64,000 nucleotides of DNA from Cellulomonas shaoxiangyii (GCF_004798685.1 NZ_CP039291.1:3348001-3412000); one strand, 5' to 3'; counted from the first letter of the stretch, positions 7,854-16,661 are shown. Numbers and translations: made by a program. Notes: a model not told the origin generated them from the sequence alone.

Positions 7854-8831
7854 TCAAGCCGGTGCGGCGGCCGTCCCGTCACGCGACCCGGCGGCGTGCC
7901 GCAGGACCAGCATGAGCGCGAACGTCAGGCAGGACGCCGCGATGACGGCCGAGACGCCGCCCGCGTAGGCGGCCAGGTCGGTGCGCCCGGACGGCGCGTC
8001 ACCGCGCACGGCCCATGCCCGCGCGAGCATCGCCAGGGCGAACGCGCCGGTCCCCACGGCCGCCACGACGAGGGCGGCCGCGGCCGTGCGCGTGCGGCGC
8101 CACCAGCGGTCACCGCCCTCGACCTGCGCGAGCGCCGCCGTGGCCGTCGCGGGTGCGGGCGCGAGCGCCATGGCCCCGCACACGAGCGCCACCCAGGCGA
8201 GCACGACGAGGACGGCGGCCACGACGTCGGCGGGGCGGTGCCACTGGCCGACGAGGGTGGAGACGCCGGTCGCGCTCGTGTACCCGGCGCCGACGACGGC
8301 GACGAGCGGGCGCGCGCGCGGCGGGACGACGAGCAGCAGGGCCGCGGAGACGGACGCCGCGACGGTGGTGTGCCCGCTCGGCAGCGTGTTGCCGTAGTCG
8401 GCGCCCACGCCGTGGTCGGGCCGCTCGAGCAGCCGCTTGACCCCCTGCGTCGTGAGGTTCGCGCCGCCCACGAGCACCGCGACCTGCACGGCCAGCGACC
8501 ACCGGCGCCGCACCGCGGCGATCAGCACCGACGCGAGGAGCACGGCCCCGACGAACCCGACCGAGACGACGTCGAGCACCGGCTCCGCGACCGCCCAGAG
8601 CCGCCCCTGCCCGTACCGGGCACCGTCGAAGGCGGCGTCCTCGACGCGCTGGCCGGCCCACGTCACGACGAAGACGCGCCACAGCACCGCCACGGCGAGC
8701 GCCGACGCGAGGGCGACCGCCACCGCCGCCGCGACCACGACCGCGCGGGCTCGGGGGCGGCCGGTGCGGGGGCGGGGTGTCGCGGCGGGCGCTGCACCCC
8801 GGACGGGGGGGAGGGACGAGCGGCCAGGCAC
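7854..8831 (-). CDS. PAP2-family membrane phosphatase
   Basis: About 325 residues with a short basic N-terminus and several membrane segments. The PAP2 signature is present in order: VKRLLERPD (motif 1, K and RP), LPSGHTT (motif 2, catalytic His), and VGQWHRPADV (motif 3, which has the nucleophile His and Asp but lacks the usual leading SR). Such enzymes remove phosphate from lipid or undecaprenyl phosphates. The GTG at 8831 is chosen because TACCGT ends exactly 6 bases before it; upstream in-frame codons run through low-complexity repeats. Confidence 0.85.
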   Translation of the reverse strand: MPGRSSLPPVRGAAPAATPRPRTGRPRARAVVVAAAVAVALASALAVAVLWRVFVVTWAGQRVEDAAFDGARYGQGRLWAVAEPVLDVVSVGFVGAVLLASVLIAAVRRRWSLAVQVAVLVGGANLTTQGVKRLLERPDHGVGADYGNTLPSGHTTVAASVSAALLLVVPPRARPLVAVVGAGYTSATGVSTLVGQWHRPADVVAAVLVVLAWVALVCGAMALAPAPATATAALAQVEGGDRWWRRTRTAAAALVVAAVGTGAFALAMLARAWAVRGDAPSGRTDLAAYAGGVSAVIAASCLTFALMLVLRHAAGSRDGTAAAPA

Positions 8832-8837
8832 GTGCAC

Positions 8838-8843
8838 ACGGTA
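8838..8843 (-). promoter_or_regulatory. -10 element (TACCGT), leaderless-type
   Basis: On the minus strand TACCGT ends 6 bases before the GTG at 8831. It decides the start of the PAP2 gene, where no Shine-Dalgarno sequence is seen. Confidence 0.5.
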
Positions 8844-8930
8844 GGACACGCAGCGGCGTGCGGGGGCCGGGCGGGCGTTCCCGCCGGCGACCGGCGGCGC
8901 CACGCCGGCGGCGCCACGCCGGTGGCGGGC

Positions 8931-9599
8931 TCAGGGCCGGGCCACCGCCCCGGACGGCACCGTGTCCGCCGCCGCGCCGTCGTCCGCCCGGTCGTCGATG
9001 CCGCCGAGCGCGTCGGCGTGCCAGTCCACGAGCCGCCACCGCCCGGGCGCGCCGGCCAGCGTCACGGCGCCGGTGTTCGACAGGCCGTGCCGCGCCGCGT
9101 CGGCCGGGTCGACGTCCGGGCACCGGGACGCCACCCACGCGCGGATCACCGCACCGTGGCTGACGACGACCACGACGTCCCCCGCGGCCGCCGCCTCGTC
9201 GACCACGGCGTCGAACCGTGCCAGCACCGTCGCCCCGTCCTCCCCGCCCGGGACGCGCGCCGTCAGGTCGCCGTCGCCCCAGCGCAGCACCGTCCCCAGG
9301 TAGGCCATGACGGAGTCGTGGTCGCACGCCATCTCGAGGTCCCCCGCCGACACCTCGCGCAGCCCGGCGCGCACGCGCACGTCGAGCCCGAGCGCCGCCG
9401 CCAGGGGCGCGGCGGTCTGCTGCGTGCGCACGAGCGTCGACGCGTACACGGCCGCGACACCGCGGTCGCGGAGCACCGGTACGAGCGCCTGCGCCTGCCG
9501 GACGCCCAGCGGGGTCAGGTCGGCGCCGGGCGCCGCGGTGTCGAGGTGGTGGCCGACGTTCGAGGACGTCTGCCCGTGCCGGACGAGGACGAGGCGCAC
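8931..9599 (-). CDS. Histidine phosphatase (phosphoglycerate-mutase-like)
   Basis: 222 residues opening with MRLVLVRHGQTSSN, the RHG catalytic motif with phospho-accepting His8. The second catalytic His is in VVVSHGAVIRAW. Between them are PLGVRQAQAL and STLVRTQQTA, as in the GpmB/CobC-like branch. Substrates in this branch vary (phospho-sugars, cobalamin precursors, lipids), so none is assigned. The GTG is preceded by CAGGAT ending 6 bases away, fitting the leaderless pattern seen across this window. Confidence 0.9.
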   Translation of the reverse strand: MRLVLVRHGQTSSNVGHHLDTAAPGADLTPLGVRQAQALVPVLRDRGVAAVYASTLVRTQQTAAPLAAALGLDVRVRAGLREVSAGDLEMACDHDSVMAYLGTVLRWGDGDLTARVPGGEDGATVLARFDAVVDEAAAAGDVVVVVSHGAVIRAWVASRCPDVDPADAARHGLSNTGAVTLAGAPGRWRLVDWHADALGGIDDRADDGAAADTVPSGAVARP

Positions 9600-9662
9600 C
9601 CGCCCATCCTGCCCCGCGGCGAGCGGTGCACCGGACGAGCGGGCGGGCGAGCGAGCGGGCCG

Positions 9663-10358
9663 TCAGAGCGGGAAGGCGGCGTACGCGTCGGCCACGTCCT
9701 GCACGGGGGCGTTCAGCTGGAGGACGGCGGTGCCGTTCTGCCACACCGCGACGCCCGTGCCGTCGCCGGCGTCCACGAGGGTGTACGTCCCGACGGCCGC
9801 GCCGCCCGCCTGGACCTCGCCCGACTGCGGGAGCGTCGGTGCCTGCGCGCCGGCGGTCGCGTCGGCGGTCGCGTCTGCCGTCGCGTCGGCGGTCGCGTCC
9901 GGAGCGGGTGCGGCCGGCAGGCCGGCCACGAGGGTCGCCGCGAACGCGGCGGCCTCCTCCGGGGTCTCGAACTGCGCCGCGCGCACCGTGAGCGTGCCGT
10001 CGGCGCCGTCGGTGTACGTCTCCGTCCACGCCTCGAGGGCGCCCGCGGCGACCCGCTCGTCGTCGGGCACCGAGCTCGCGAGCGCGTACTGGAGCACGGA
10101 CGCCGGCAGGGCGGACGTGAAGACGGTCGCCGCCTCGCGCGGCACCGCGTCGACCGTGGGCGTCGGCGACGGCAGGACGACCGTCGTCGCCGTGGCGACG
10201 GGCGTCTCCGCGCCGTCCCGCGTCAGCAGGACGCCCGCGACGACGCCGCCGAGGACCAGCACGCCCGCCGTGATCGCGGCCGGGACGAGCCACGCCGGGC
10301 GCCGGTCCCCCGCCGGGTCCGGGGAGCCGGACTGTCCCGGTCGTCCCGTGTCGCTCAT
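9663..10358 (-). CDS. Single-pass membrane protein with ADAT repeats
   Basis: 231 residues. A short cytoplasmic N-terminus (MSDTGRPGQSGSPDP) is followed by one hydrophobic span (about 24-46), an extracellular Pro/Thr-rich linker, and a globular region with ETYTDGADGTLTVRAAQFETPEEAAAFAA. Four tandem ADAT units then precede a C-terminal strand-rich part ending DVADAYAAFPL. No family is recognised; the layout suggests an extracytoplasmic sensor or lipoprotein-like domain. The ATG has a GAGGGG ribosome binding site. It is divergent from radA. Confidence 0.7.
   Translation of the reverse strand: MSDTGRPGQSGSPDPAGDRRPAWLVPAAITAGVLVLGGVVAGVLLTRDGAETPVATATTVVLPSPTPTVDAVPREAATVFTSALPASVLQYALASSVPDDERVAAGALEAWTETYTDGADGTLTVRAAQFETPEEAAAFAATLVAGLPAAPAPDATADATADATADATAGAQAPTLPQSGEVQAGGAAVGTYTLVDAGDGTGVAVWQNGTAVLQLNAPVQDVADAYAAFPL
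9853..9900. repeat. 12-base tandem repeat encoding ADAT units
   Basis: Four near-identical 12-base copies (GTCGCGTCGGCG type, one with a silent change) encode Ala-Asp-Ala-Thr repeats inside the membrane protein gene. The count is likely to vary between strains. Confidence 0.8.
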
Positions 10359-10511
10359 CGACCGATCCCCTCGTGTCGCGTCAGCCGGCAGCCGCCGGAC
10401 CGCAGCGCAGCCTACCGACGCCCACCCGGGCCGCCCGGACGGGTCCGCGGCGCGGCGGCCGGGTGCCACCAGGTGCGGGGCGGGGCGGCCGGCGCTGTCG
10501 GTGGTGGCCCG

Positions 10512-10517
10512 TAGCGT
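10512..10517 (+). promoter_or_regulatory. -10 element TAGCGT of radA, leaderless-type
   Basis: TAGCGT ends 7 bases before the GTG start of radA, leaving no room for a ribosome binding site. Transcription would begin at or next to the start codon. Confidence 0.6.
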
Positions 10518-10524
10518 GCCCCCC

Positions 10525-11955
10525 GTGAGCCCCACGACCACCCGCCGCGCCGACCGGTCCGCCGACGCCCGCCCCGCCTTCCGCTGCAGCGAGTGCGGGT
10601 GGGGCGCGTCCAAGTGGGTCGGCCGCTGCGGCGAGTGCCAGGCGTGGGGCACCGTCGCGGAGGACGTCGGCCCGGGCGGCGGCGCACCGCGGACCGTCGC
10701 CGTGTCAGCCGCGCGCAACCCCGCGCGCCCCATCCACGAGATCGACGTCGAGGCCGCCGCGGCTCGCCCCACGGGGGTCGCGGAGCTCGACCGCGTGCTC
10801 GGCGGGGGGCTGGTGCCCGGCGCGGTCGTGCTGCTGGCCGGCGAGCCGGGCGTGGGCAAGTCGACGCTGCTGCTCGACGTGGCGGCCCGGACCGCGCGCT
10901 CCGGCCGGAAGGTCCTCTACGTGACCGGGGAGGAGTCGGCCGCCCAGGTGCGGCTCCGCGCGGGCCGCATCCGCGCGCTCGACCCGCACCTGCTGCTCGC
11001 GGACGAGACCGACCTGGCGACCGTGCTCGGCCACATCGAGGCGGTCGACCCCGACATGCTGGTGCTCGACTCCGTGCAGACCGTGGCGTCCGCGCAGATC
11101 GAGGGTGCAGCGGGCGGCGTCGCGCAGGTGCGCGAGGTCACGGCGGCCCTCATCGCGGCCGCCAAGTCCCGTGGCATGCCGGTCGTCCTCGTCGGGCACG
11201 TCACCAAGGACGGTTCCGTCGCGGGGCCCCGCACGCTCGAGCACCTCGTCGACGTGGTCTGCCAGTTCGAGGGCGACCGGCACGCGCGCCTGCGGCTGCT
11301 GCGCGCGACGAAGAACCGGTACGGCCCCACCGACGAGGTGGGCTGCTTCGACCTGTCCGAGCACGGCATCGTCGGCCTCGCCGACCCGTCGGGCCTGTTC
11401 ACGTCCCGCCTGGCCTCCGACGTGCCGGGCACGTGCCTCACCGTGACGCTCGAGGGCCGGCGCCCCCTCGCGGCCGAGGTGCAGGCGCTCGTCGCGCCGA
11501 GCGTCGTGCCGAACCCGCGCCGCACGACGAGCGGCGTCGACGGCAGCCGCCTCGCGATGGTGCTCGCGGTCCTCCAGCGCCGCCTCGGCGCGCGCCTCGC
11601 CGACCAGGACGTCTACCTGTCCACCGTCGGCGGCGCGCGCGTCGTGGAGCCCGCGGCGGATCTCGCGCTCGCCCTCGCGGCCGTCAGCGCGCGGGAGAAC
11701 GTGCCGGTGCACCCGGGGCTCGTCGCGGTGGGCGAGGTCGGGCTCGCGGGTGAGATCCGGCCGGTGTCCGGCGTCGGGCGCCGGCTCGCGGAGGCCGCCC
11801 GGCTGGGCTGCACGCGGGCGGTCGTCCCGCTGGGCACGCTCGGCGAGGTCGCGGTGCCCGAGGGGCTGCGCGTGCTCGAGGTCGGCGACCTCGCGGCGGC
11901 CGTCCTCGCGGGTCTCGCGCCCACCGACCGCGACGCGCCCGGCGGCGACGCGTGA
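10525..11955 (+). CDS. radA: DNA repair protein RadA
   Basis: 476 residues. The N-terminal zinc finger has CSEC (Cys21, Cys24) and CGEC (Cys35, Cys38). The RecA-like core has Walker [10 protein letters not shown] (106-114), LLADETD and LVLDSVQT, then the RadA-specific [11 protein letters not shown] motif. The C-terminal Lon-protease-like domain carries [19 protein letters not shown]. RadA drives branch migration during recombinational repair. Start: GTG at 10525, 7 bases after TAGCGT and just ahead of the zinc finger. disA follows closely, the order common in actinobacteria and firmicutes. Confidence 0.97.
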   Translation: MSPTTTRRADRSADARPAFRCSECGWGASKWVGRCGECQAWGTVAEDVGPGGGAPRTVAVSAARNPARPIHEIDVEAAAARPTGVAELDRVLGGGLVPGAVVLLAGEPGVGKSTLLLDVAARTARSGRKVLYVTGEESAAQVRLRAGRIRALDPHLLLADETDLATVLGHIEAVDPDMLVLDSVQTVASAQIEGAAGGVAQVREVTAALIAAAKSRGMPVVLVGHVTKDGSVAGPRTLEHLVDVVCQFEGDRHARLRLLRATKNRYGPTDEVGCFDLSEHGIVGLADPSGLFTSRLASDVPGTCLTVTLEGRRPLAAEVQALVAPSVVPNPRRTTSGVDGSRLAMVLAVLQRRLGARLADQDVYLSTVGGARVVEPAADLALALAAVSARENVPVHPGLVAVGEVGLAGEIRPVSGVGRRLAEAARLGCTRAVVPLGTLGEVAVPEGLRVLEVGDLAAAVLAGLAPTDRDAPGGDA

Positions 11956-11987
11956 CCGTGCACTCGGCCATCGCGTCACGCCCCCGA

Positions 11988-11993
11988 TACGAT
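11988..11993 (+). promoter_or_regulatory. -10 element TACGAT of disA, leaderless-type
   Basis: TACGAT ends 6 bases before the GTG at 12000. It gives disA its own transcript in addition to read-through from radA, and supports the downstream start. Confidence 0.55.
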
Positions 11994-11999
11994 CAGGCG

Positions 12000-13076
12000 G
12001 TGCCGCACCAGACACCGCAGGAGGACCTGCTCCGGTCCACCCTCGCCGCCGTCGCGCCCGGATCGGAGCTGCGCGACGGTCTCGAGCGGATCCTGCGCGG
12101 CCGCACGGGCGCCCTCATCGTCCTCGGCATCGACGAGACCGTCGAGCGGCTGTGCTCCGGCGGCTTCGTGCTCGACGTCGAGTTCTCCGCCACGCGCCTG
12201 CGGGAGCTGGCGAAGATGGACGGCGCGGTGGTGATCGACCCCGTCCGTGGCCGCATCGTGCGCGCCGCCGTCCAGCTGCTGCCCGACCCGGCCATCGAGA
12301 CGAGCGAGTCCGGCACGCGTCACCGCACCGCCGAGCGCGTCGCGAAGCAGACCGGCCTGCCGGTCATCTCCGTCTCGGCGTCGATGCACATCATCGCGCT
12401 GTGGGTCGGCACGTCCCGGCACGTGCTCGAGGACTCCACCGCGATCCTGTCCCGCGCCAACCAGGCCCTCCAGACGCTCGAGCGCTACAAGGCCCGCCTC
12501 GACGAGGTCAGCGGCACGCTGTCGGCGCTCGAGATCGAGGACCTCGTCACGGTCCGCGACGTGTCCGCCGTGGTGCAGCGCCTGGAGATGGTGCGCCGCA
12601 TCGCCGACGAGATCGCCGGGTACGTCGTCGAGCTCGGGAGCGACGGCCGGCTGCTCACGCTGCAGCTCGACGAGCTCGTGGGCGGAGTGGGCATCGAGCG
12701 GGAGCTCGTCATCCGCGACTACGTCGACACGACCCGCCGCTCGGTGGAGTCGGTGCTCGACGCGCTCGCCGAGCTCGGCTCGACGGAGCTCATCGACATC
12801 GCGCTCATCGGGCGCGTGCTCGGCCTGCCCGGGGGAGGCGAGGCCCTCGACGCGGCCGTCGGCCCCCGGGGGCACCGGCTGCTGTCGAAGGTGCCCCGGC
12901 TGCCGTCGACCGTCGTCGACCGGCTCGTCGTCCACTTCGGCGGGCTGCAGAAGCTGCTGGCGGCGACCGTCGAGGACCTCATGGCCGTCGAGGGCGTCGG
13001 CGAGCAGCGCGCCCGCTCCATCCGCGAGGGCCTGTCCCGCCTCGCCGAGTCGAGCATCCTCGAGCGCTACGTCTGA
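12000..13076 (+). CDS. disA: DNA integrity scanning diadenylate cyclase DisA
   Basis: 358 residues. The N-terminal DAC domain contains MDGAVVID (DGA at about 74-76) and [17 protein letters not shown] (RHR at 107-109), the residues that bind ATP and metal to make cyclic di-AMP. A helical linker and a C-terminal helix-hairpin-helix domain ([15 protein letters not shown]) bind branched DNA. DisA pauses on recombination intermediates and lowers c-di-AMP synthesis there, which fits its place beside radA. The GTG at 12000 is preferred over one at 11952 because the longer version adds 16 unrelated residues and lies upstream of the -10 box. Confidence 0.96.
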   Translation: MPHQTPQEDLLRSTLAAVAPGSELRDGLERILRGRTGALIVLGIDETVERLCSGGFVLDVEFSATRLRELAKMDGAVVIDPVRGRIVRAAVQLLPDPAIETSESGTRHRTAERVAKQTGLPVISVSASMHIIALWVGTSRHVLEDSTAILSRANQALQTLERYKARLDEVSGTLSALEIEDLVTVRDVSAVVQRLEMVRRIADEIAGYVVELGSDGRLLTLQLDELVGGVGIERELVIRDYVDTTRRSVESVLDALAELGSTELIDIALIGRVLGLPGGGEALDAAVGPRGHRLLSKVPRLPSTVVDRLVVHFGGLQKLLAATVEDLMAVEGVGEQRARSIREGLSRLAESSILERYV

Positions 13077-13100
13077 CCCCTCGCACCCGTGCGGACCGCG

Positions 13101-13712
13101 TCAGCTCAGGCCGAACACCGCGGCGGGGGCGCTCGCGCCGCCGACCGTGAACGCGGCCGAGTACGTGCCGTCGCCCGGCTCGGGCAGGTCGCCGGGGCAG
13201 CCCTCCGCCGACCGCTCCCGGGACCACGTCATCGCGCGCTCGTCCACCTGACCACCGGCGAGCAGCAGCGTCAGCTTCTCCACCTCGGCCGGCAGGCAGT
13301 CCCGGCTCGACCAGATGCGGTCCGAGCCCGAGGTCACGACGACCTCCCGGCTCCGCTCGTCCGCGTCGACCAGGCAGGGCTCGTCGCCCGAGTTGGTGAT
13401 GCTCACCGTGAAGGTGGGCTCGACGTCACCGGGGAACGTCTCGGCGCCGGGCGTGATCGCGAGCGCGAGCTGCTCGGGGGCGCACGCCGGCACGCTGCCG
13501 TCCGGGTCCTCGTCCGCCGGCTCCTGGTCGGCAGGGGCGTCGGCCGGGGCCGCAGCCGTCGGGGACGTCGCCGCCGCTGCCTCGCCGTCACCGCGCCCCG
13601 TCAGCCACACGACGAGGAGCACGACGAGCAGCAGCGGGAGCCCCAGCACGACGAAGCGGCGCACCCAGTAGACGCGGGCGGGCAGGCGCTGCGGGACGTG
13701 CCGGTCGCTCAT
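13101..13712 (-). CDS. Membrane-anchored protein with extracytoplasmic domain
   Basis: 203 residues. After a short N-terminus (MSDRHVPQRLPARVYWVRR) one hydrophobic span covers about 20-42. An Ala/Pro/Asp-rich linker (TAAAPADAPADQEPADEDPDG) then leads to an outer domain with four cysteines (PAC, EPCLV, RDC, EGC) and strands such as PTFTVSITNSGDEPCLV, resembling an immunoglobulin-like DUF4232-type fold. Function is unknown. The ATG has a strong GGAGG site. The gene is divergent from mutY and converges on disA. Confidence 0.75.
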   Translation of the reverse strand: MSDRHVPQRLPARVYWVRRFVVLGLPLLLVVLLVVWLTGRGDGEAAAATSPTAAAPADAPADQEPADEDPDGSVPACAPEQLALAITPGAETFPGDVEPTFTVSITNSGDEPCLVDADERSREVVVTSGSDRIWSSRDCLPAEVEKLTLLLAGGQVDERAMTWSRERSAEGCPGDLPEPGDGTYSAAFTVGGASAPAAVFGLS

Positions 13713-13926
13713 GGTGTCCTCCGGTGCGGGATCGGCCGCGGGTCGCCACGGCGCGTCGTCCACGGTACGAGCCGGACGCGGCCGCGGCGGGGACGACGCG
13801 CCCGCGTCGCGGGTCCCGGTCGGCGGCGGCGCCCGGCGACACCTGGCCGGCGGCGGCACCCGGTCGGCGCGGTCGGCGGCGGGGCACCGGTTCGGCGCGG
13901 TCGCCGGCGTGCCGCACGATGGGCGC

Positions 13927-14844
13927 GTGCTCGCCGCCCCCGCTCCCCCCGCGCCCGCCGCGCTGCGCGACCCCGTGCTCGCGTGGTTCGACGCGCACGC
14001 CCGTGACCTGCCGTGGCGCGCGCCCGGCCGCACGCCGTGGGGCGTGCTGGTCAGCGAGGTGATGCTGCAGCAGACGCCCGTCGTGCGCGTCGAACCGGCG
14101 TGGTGCGCGTGGATGGCCCGCTGGCCCGGTCCGGCGGACCTCGCGGCCGCCCCGACCGGCGACGTCCTGCGCGCGTGGGACCGGCTCGGGTACCCGCGGC
14201 GCGCGCTGCGCCTGCAGGAGTGCGCCCGCGCCGTGGTGGAGCGGCACGGCGGGCGGCTGCCGGCCGACGAGGCCCGGCTGCTCGCCCTGCCGGGTGTCGG
14301 CGCGTACACGGCGGCCGCGGTGCTGGCGTTCGCGTTCGGCCGGCGGTCGGTGGTGCTCGACACGAACGTGCGGCGCGTGCTGGCGCGCACGGTCGCGGGC
14401 GAGGCGCTGCCCGCGCCGACGCAGACGGTCGCCGAGACGCGGCTCGCGGCGGCCTACGTGCCCGACGACGACGCGACCGCCGCCCGGTGGGCCGCCGCGT
14501 CGATGGAGCTCGGCGCGCTCGTGTGCACCGCCCGCAGCCCGCGGTGCGACGCGTGCCCCGTGCGCGACGTCTGCCGGTGGGTCGCCGCGGGGCGCCCGGG
14601 CGACCTGCACGCGCACCGTCGCCGCACGCAGGCGTTCACGGGCACCGACCGGCAGGTGCGCGGGCGCGTCATGGCGTTGCTGCGGGAGGCGCTGGGGCCG
14701 GTGCCCGCGAGCGCGGTGGACGCTGTGTGGCCGGACCCGGCCCAGCTCGCCCGCTGCCTGGACGCGCTGGTCGCGGACGGGCTCGTGGTCCGCGTCGAGG
14801 CGGCCTCGGTCGACGACGCGCCGACGTACCGCCTGCCGCACTGA
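13927..14844 (+). CDS. mutY: A/G-specific adenine glycosylase (MutY)
   Basis: 305 residues. The HhH-GPD core is clear: SEVMLQQTPV (catalytic Glu44), the hairpin LPGVGAYTAAA (121-131) and catalytic Asp145 in VLDTNVRR. The [4Fe-4S] cluster cysteines are Cys200, 207, 210 and 216 with the CX6CX2CX5C spacing. The enzyme removes adenine opposite 8-oxoguanine. The C-terminus is short compared with E. coli MutY, so the NUDIX-like recognition domain is reduced. GTG start: CACGAT ends 6 bases before it, and the reading frame upstream is low-complexity. Confidence 0.92.
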   Translation: MLAAPAPPAPAALRDPVLAWFDAHARDLPWRAPGRTPWGVLVSEVMLQQTPVVRVEPAWCAWMARWPGPADLAAAPTGDVLRAWDRLGYPRRALRLQECARAVVERHGGRLPADEARLLALPGVGAYTAAAVLAFAFGRRSVVLDTNVRRVLARTVAGEALPAPTQTVAETRLAAAYVPDDDATAARWAAASMELGALVCTARSPRCDACPVRDVCRWVAAGRPGDLHAHRRRTQAFTGTDRQVRGRVMALLREALGPVPASAVDAVWPDPAQLARCLDALVADGLVVRVEAASVDDAPTYRLPH

Positions 14845-14893
14845 CCTGGGGTGACCCCGAGGCGGCCCCTGCCGCGACGCGTGCCCCGCGGCG

Positions 14894-15421
14894 TCACACC
14901 GCCGGGTCGTCCCCCGCGAGGTCGAGCAGCATGCGCGTGTTGCCGAGGGTGTTGGGCTTCACGCGCGCCAGGTCGAGGAACTCGGCGACGCCGTCGTCGT
15001 GCGAGCGCAGCAGCTCCGCGTACACGTCCTGCGGCACGGGCGTCCCGTCGATCACGCGGAACCCGTGGCGCCGGAAGAACTCGACCTCGAACGTCAGGCA
15101 GAAGAGGCGCCGCAGCCCGAGCGCGCGGGCGCGCTCCACGAGCGCCGTCAGCAGCAGGTGCCCGACGGCGCGGCCGCGCCACCGCGGGTCGACCGCGAGC
15201 GTGCGGATCTCCGCGAGGTCCTCCCACATGACGTGCAGGGCGCCGCAGCCGACGACGTCGTCGCCCAGCTGCGCGACGGCGAACTCCTGCACCGACTCGT
15301 AGTAGCCGACCCACTCCTTGGCGAGCAGGATGCGCTCCGCCGCGTAGGGCTCGACGAGGGCGCGGATCGCCCGCACGTCCGCGGGAACCGCGGGTCGGAC
15401 GAGGACCTCGGAAGGGCTCAC
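14894..15421 (-). CDS. Amino-acid N-acetyltransferase, ArgA-like GNAT
   Basis: 175 residues with one GNAT domain: VRPAVPADVRAIRALVEPYA, EIRTLAVDPRWRGRAVGHLLL (acetyl-CoA loop, with Ala where Gly is common) and FEVEFFRRHGFRVIDG. The conserved C-terminal KPNTLGNTRMLLDL matches the short single-domain N-acetylglutamate synthases of mycobacteria and relatives, so acetylation of glutamate, the first step of arginine synthesis, is likely. Assignment rests on remembered family features. TAGGTT ends 6 bases before the GTG, suggesting a leaderless mRNA. Confidence 0.82.
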   Translation of the reverse strand: MSPSEVLVRPAVPADVRAIRALVEPYAAERILLAKEWVGYYESVQEFAVAQLGDDVVGCGALHVMWEDLAEIRTLAVDPRWRGRAVGHLLLTALVERARALGLRRLFCLTFEVEFFRRHGFRVIDGTPVPQDVYAELLRSHDDGVAEFLDLARVKPNTLGNTRMLLDLAGDDPAV

Positions 15422-15427
15422 GTCCCC

Positions 15428-15433
15428 AACCTA
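15428..15433 (-). promoter_or_regulatory. -10 element (TAGGTT), leaderless-type
   Basis: TAGGTT on the minus strand ends 6 bases before the GTG of the acetyltransferase gene, identical in sequence and spacing to the one at 1096-1101. Confidence 0.5.
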
Positions 15434-15493
15434 GACAGTCCTGGGCGCCCGTCCGGATCGCGTCCAGCCCCGCGCGCGTCGGCGCGTCCCCCA

Positions 15494-15610
15494 CGACCTC
15501 GTCCCGGAACCCCGTCCCCCGCGACCTCGTCACCCGCGCGCGACCTCGTCACCCACGACTGACGAGGTCGGCACCGCAGTGACGAGCTCGGCACCGCAGT
15601 GACGAGCGCG
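15494..15610. repeat. Cluster of CGACCTCGTC direct repeats and their inverses
   Basis: Three copies of CGACCTCGTC (15494, 15522, 15541) are followed by the inverse GACGAGGTCG (15561) and two variants, GACGAGCTCG (15581) and GACGAGCGCG (15601). The inverse copies sit on a 20-base tandem period. The arms at 15541-15550 and 15561-15570 form a perfect 10-bp stem, and alternative pairings are possible. The cluster fills the gap between the SorC regulator stop and the acetyltransferase start, both on the minus strand. Confidence 0.75.
15541..15570. terminator. Possible terminator hairpin after the SorC regulator gene
   Basis: A perfect 10-bp stem with a 10-base loop lies about 50 bases after the regulator stop codon (minus strand). 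It lacks a U-run, as is common in high-GC actinobacteria. Confidence 0.4.
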
Positions 15611-15617
15611 GCGGCCG

Positions 15618-16610
15618 TCAGGACGGGCGGGGGCGGGCACGCGGCGTGTGCCGCCCGCCGGCGGCCTCGACGAGCGCGGTCGCGGTCAGCTCGTCGACGA
15701 CGAGGTCGGTGACCACGTCGGCGCGCAGCGCGGCGAGCAGCGGCGCGACCTTGTTGTCGCCGGCGACGACGCAGACCCGCCGCGGGACGCGCTGCAGCTC
15801 CTGCGGGCTGGGGCCGGTCGCACGTTCGTTCAGGGACACGTCCTGCCAGGACCCGTCGGCACGCAGGAACACCGTGCAGACGTCGCCGACGACGCCCTCG
15901 TCGTGCAGCAGGCGCACGTCGGACTCGTCGAGGTACCCGGCGGAGTAGACGTGCGACGGCACGGCGCCCGCGACCGCGCCGGCGGAGAACACCGCGATGT
16001 CGGCCCGCTGCTGCATGTCCAGGACGCGGCGCACCGACCGCTCGCGCCACATGGCGGCCTTGGTGTCGGGGTAGTCGAAGAACGCCGGCACGGAGAAGTG
16101 GTGCACGCCGGCGCCGAACGCGGACCCGAACGAGGAGATGAGGTCGCTCGCGTACTCGACGCCCGAGGTCCGCATGTTGGCGGCGCCGTTGAGCTGGACG
16201 ACCGCCGACCCGCGGGTCGGCTTCGGCGCCAGGTACCGCGACACGGCGGCGATGGTGGTGCCCCAGGCGACGCCCATCACCATGTCGGAGTCGAACCACG
16301 AGCCGAGCAGCCGCGCGGCGGTCATGGCCACCTGGTCCAGGCGCTCGACGGTGCCGGCCGAGTCGGGCACGGGGACGACGTAGGTCTCGATGCCGAACGT
16401 GGACGCGATCGACCGGCCGAGCCCCGGTGCACGCGTGCTCGCGGGCCGCAGCGTGATCTCCACGAGCCCGGTCTCGCGGGCCCGTTTGATGAGCCGCGAC
16501 ACGGTCGACCGCGACGTGCCGAGGTGGCGTGCGATCACGTCCATCTTGAGGTCCTGCAGGTAGTACATCGACGCCGCTCGCAGGACGTCCTGCTCTCGCT
16601 CCACGTACAT
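15618..16610 (-). CDS. SorC/DeoR-type sugar-binding transcriptional regulator
   Basis: 330 residues. An N-terminal helix-turn-helix covers about 16-50 (MDVIARHLGTSRSTVSRLIKRA). The rest is a SorC sugar-phosphate-binding domain with GVAWGTT, VQLNGAAN and GDNKVAPLLAAL. Members of this family sense phosphosugars. It is divergent from glpD, and a perfect palindrome lies between them, so control of glycerol use by a glycerol phosphate or related effector is the natural reading, though actinobacterial glp genes are more often run by IclR or DeoR types. The ATG at 16610 follows AGGGGCGGG; longer in-frame starts run into the operator. Confidence 0.9.
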   Translation of the reverse strand: MYVEREQDVLRAASMYYLQDLKMDVIARHLGTSRSTVSRLIKRARETGLVEITLRPASTRAPGLGRSIASTFGIETYVVPVPDSAGTVERLDQVAMTAARLLGSWFDSDMVMGVAWGTTIAAVSRYLAPKPTRGSAVVQLNGAANMRTSGVEYASDLISSFGSAFGAGVHHFSVPAFFDYPDTKAAMWRERSVRRVLDMQQRADIAVFSAGAVAGAVPSHVYSAGYLDESDVRLLHDEGVVGDVCTVFLRADGSWQDVSLNERATGPSPQELQRVPRRVCVVAGDNKVAPLLAALRADVVTDLVVDELTATALVEAAGGRHTPRARPRPS

Positions 16611-16645
16611 CCGCCCGCCCCCTGCGTCCGCCGTGCGCCGCCGTT

Positions 16646-16661
16646 CTGCACGTTCGTGCAG
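16646..16661. promoter_or_regulatory. Palindromic operator CTGCACG-TT-CGTGCAG
   Basis: A perfect 7-bp inverted repeat with a 2-base centre lies 36 bases upstream of the SorC regulator start and 126 bases upstream of glpD. Its place in the divergent region makes it the likely binding site of the regulator for both autoregulation and the glp operon. Confidence 0.65.

Noticed and set aside
8889..8925. Repeats of GGCGGCGCCACGCC before the PAP2 gene, considered as a protein-binding site
   Set aside because: Two plain copies in very GC-rich DNA without symmetry beyond GGCGCC; chance or slippage explains them.
15494..15610. CRISPR array
   Set aside because: The repeats are only 10 bases, partly inverted, and the spacers are themselves repeated. 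No cas genes are present.
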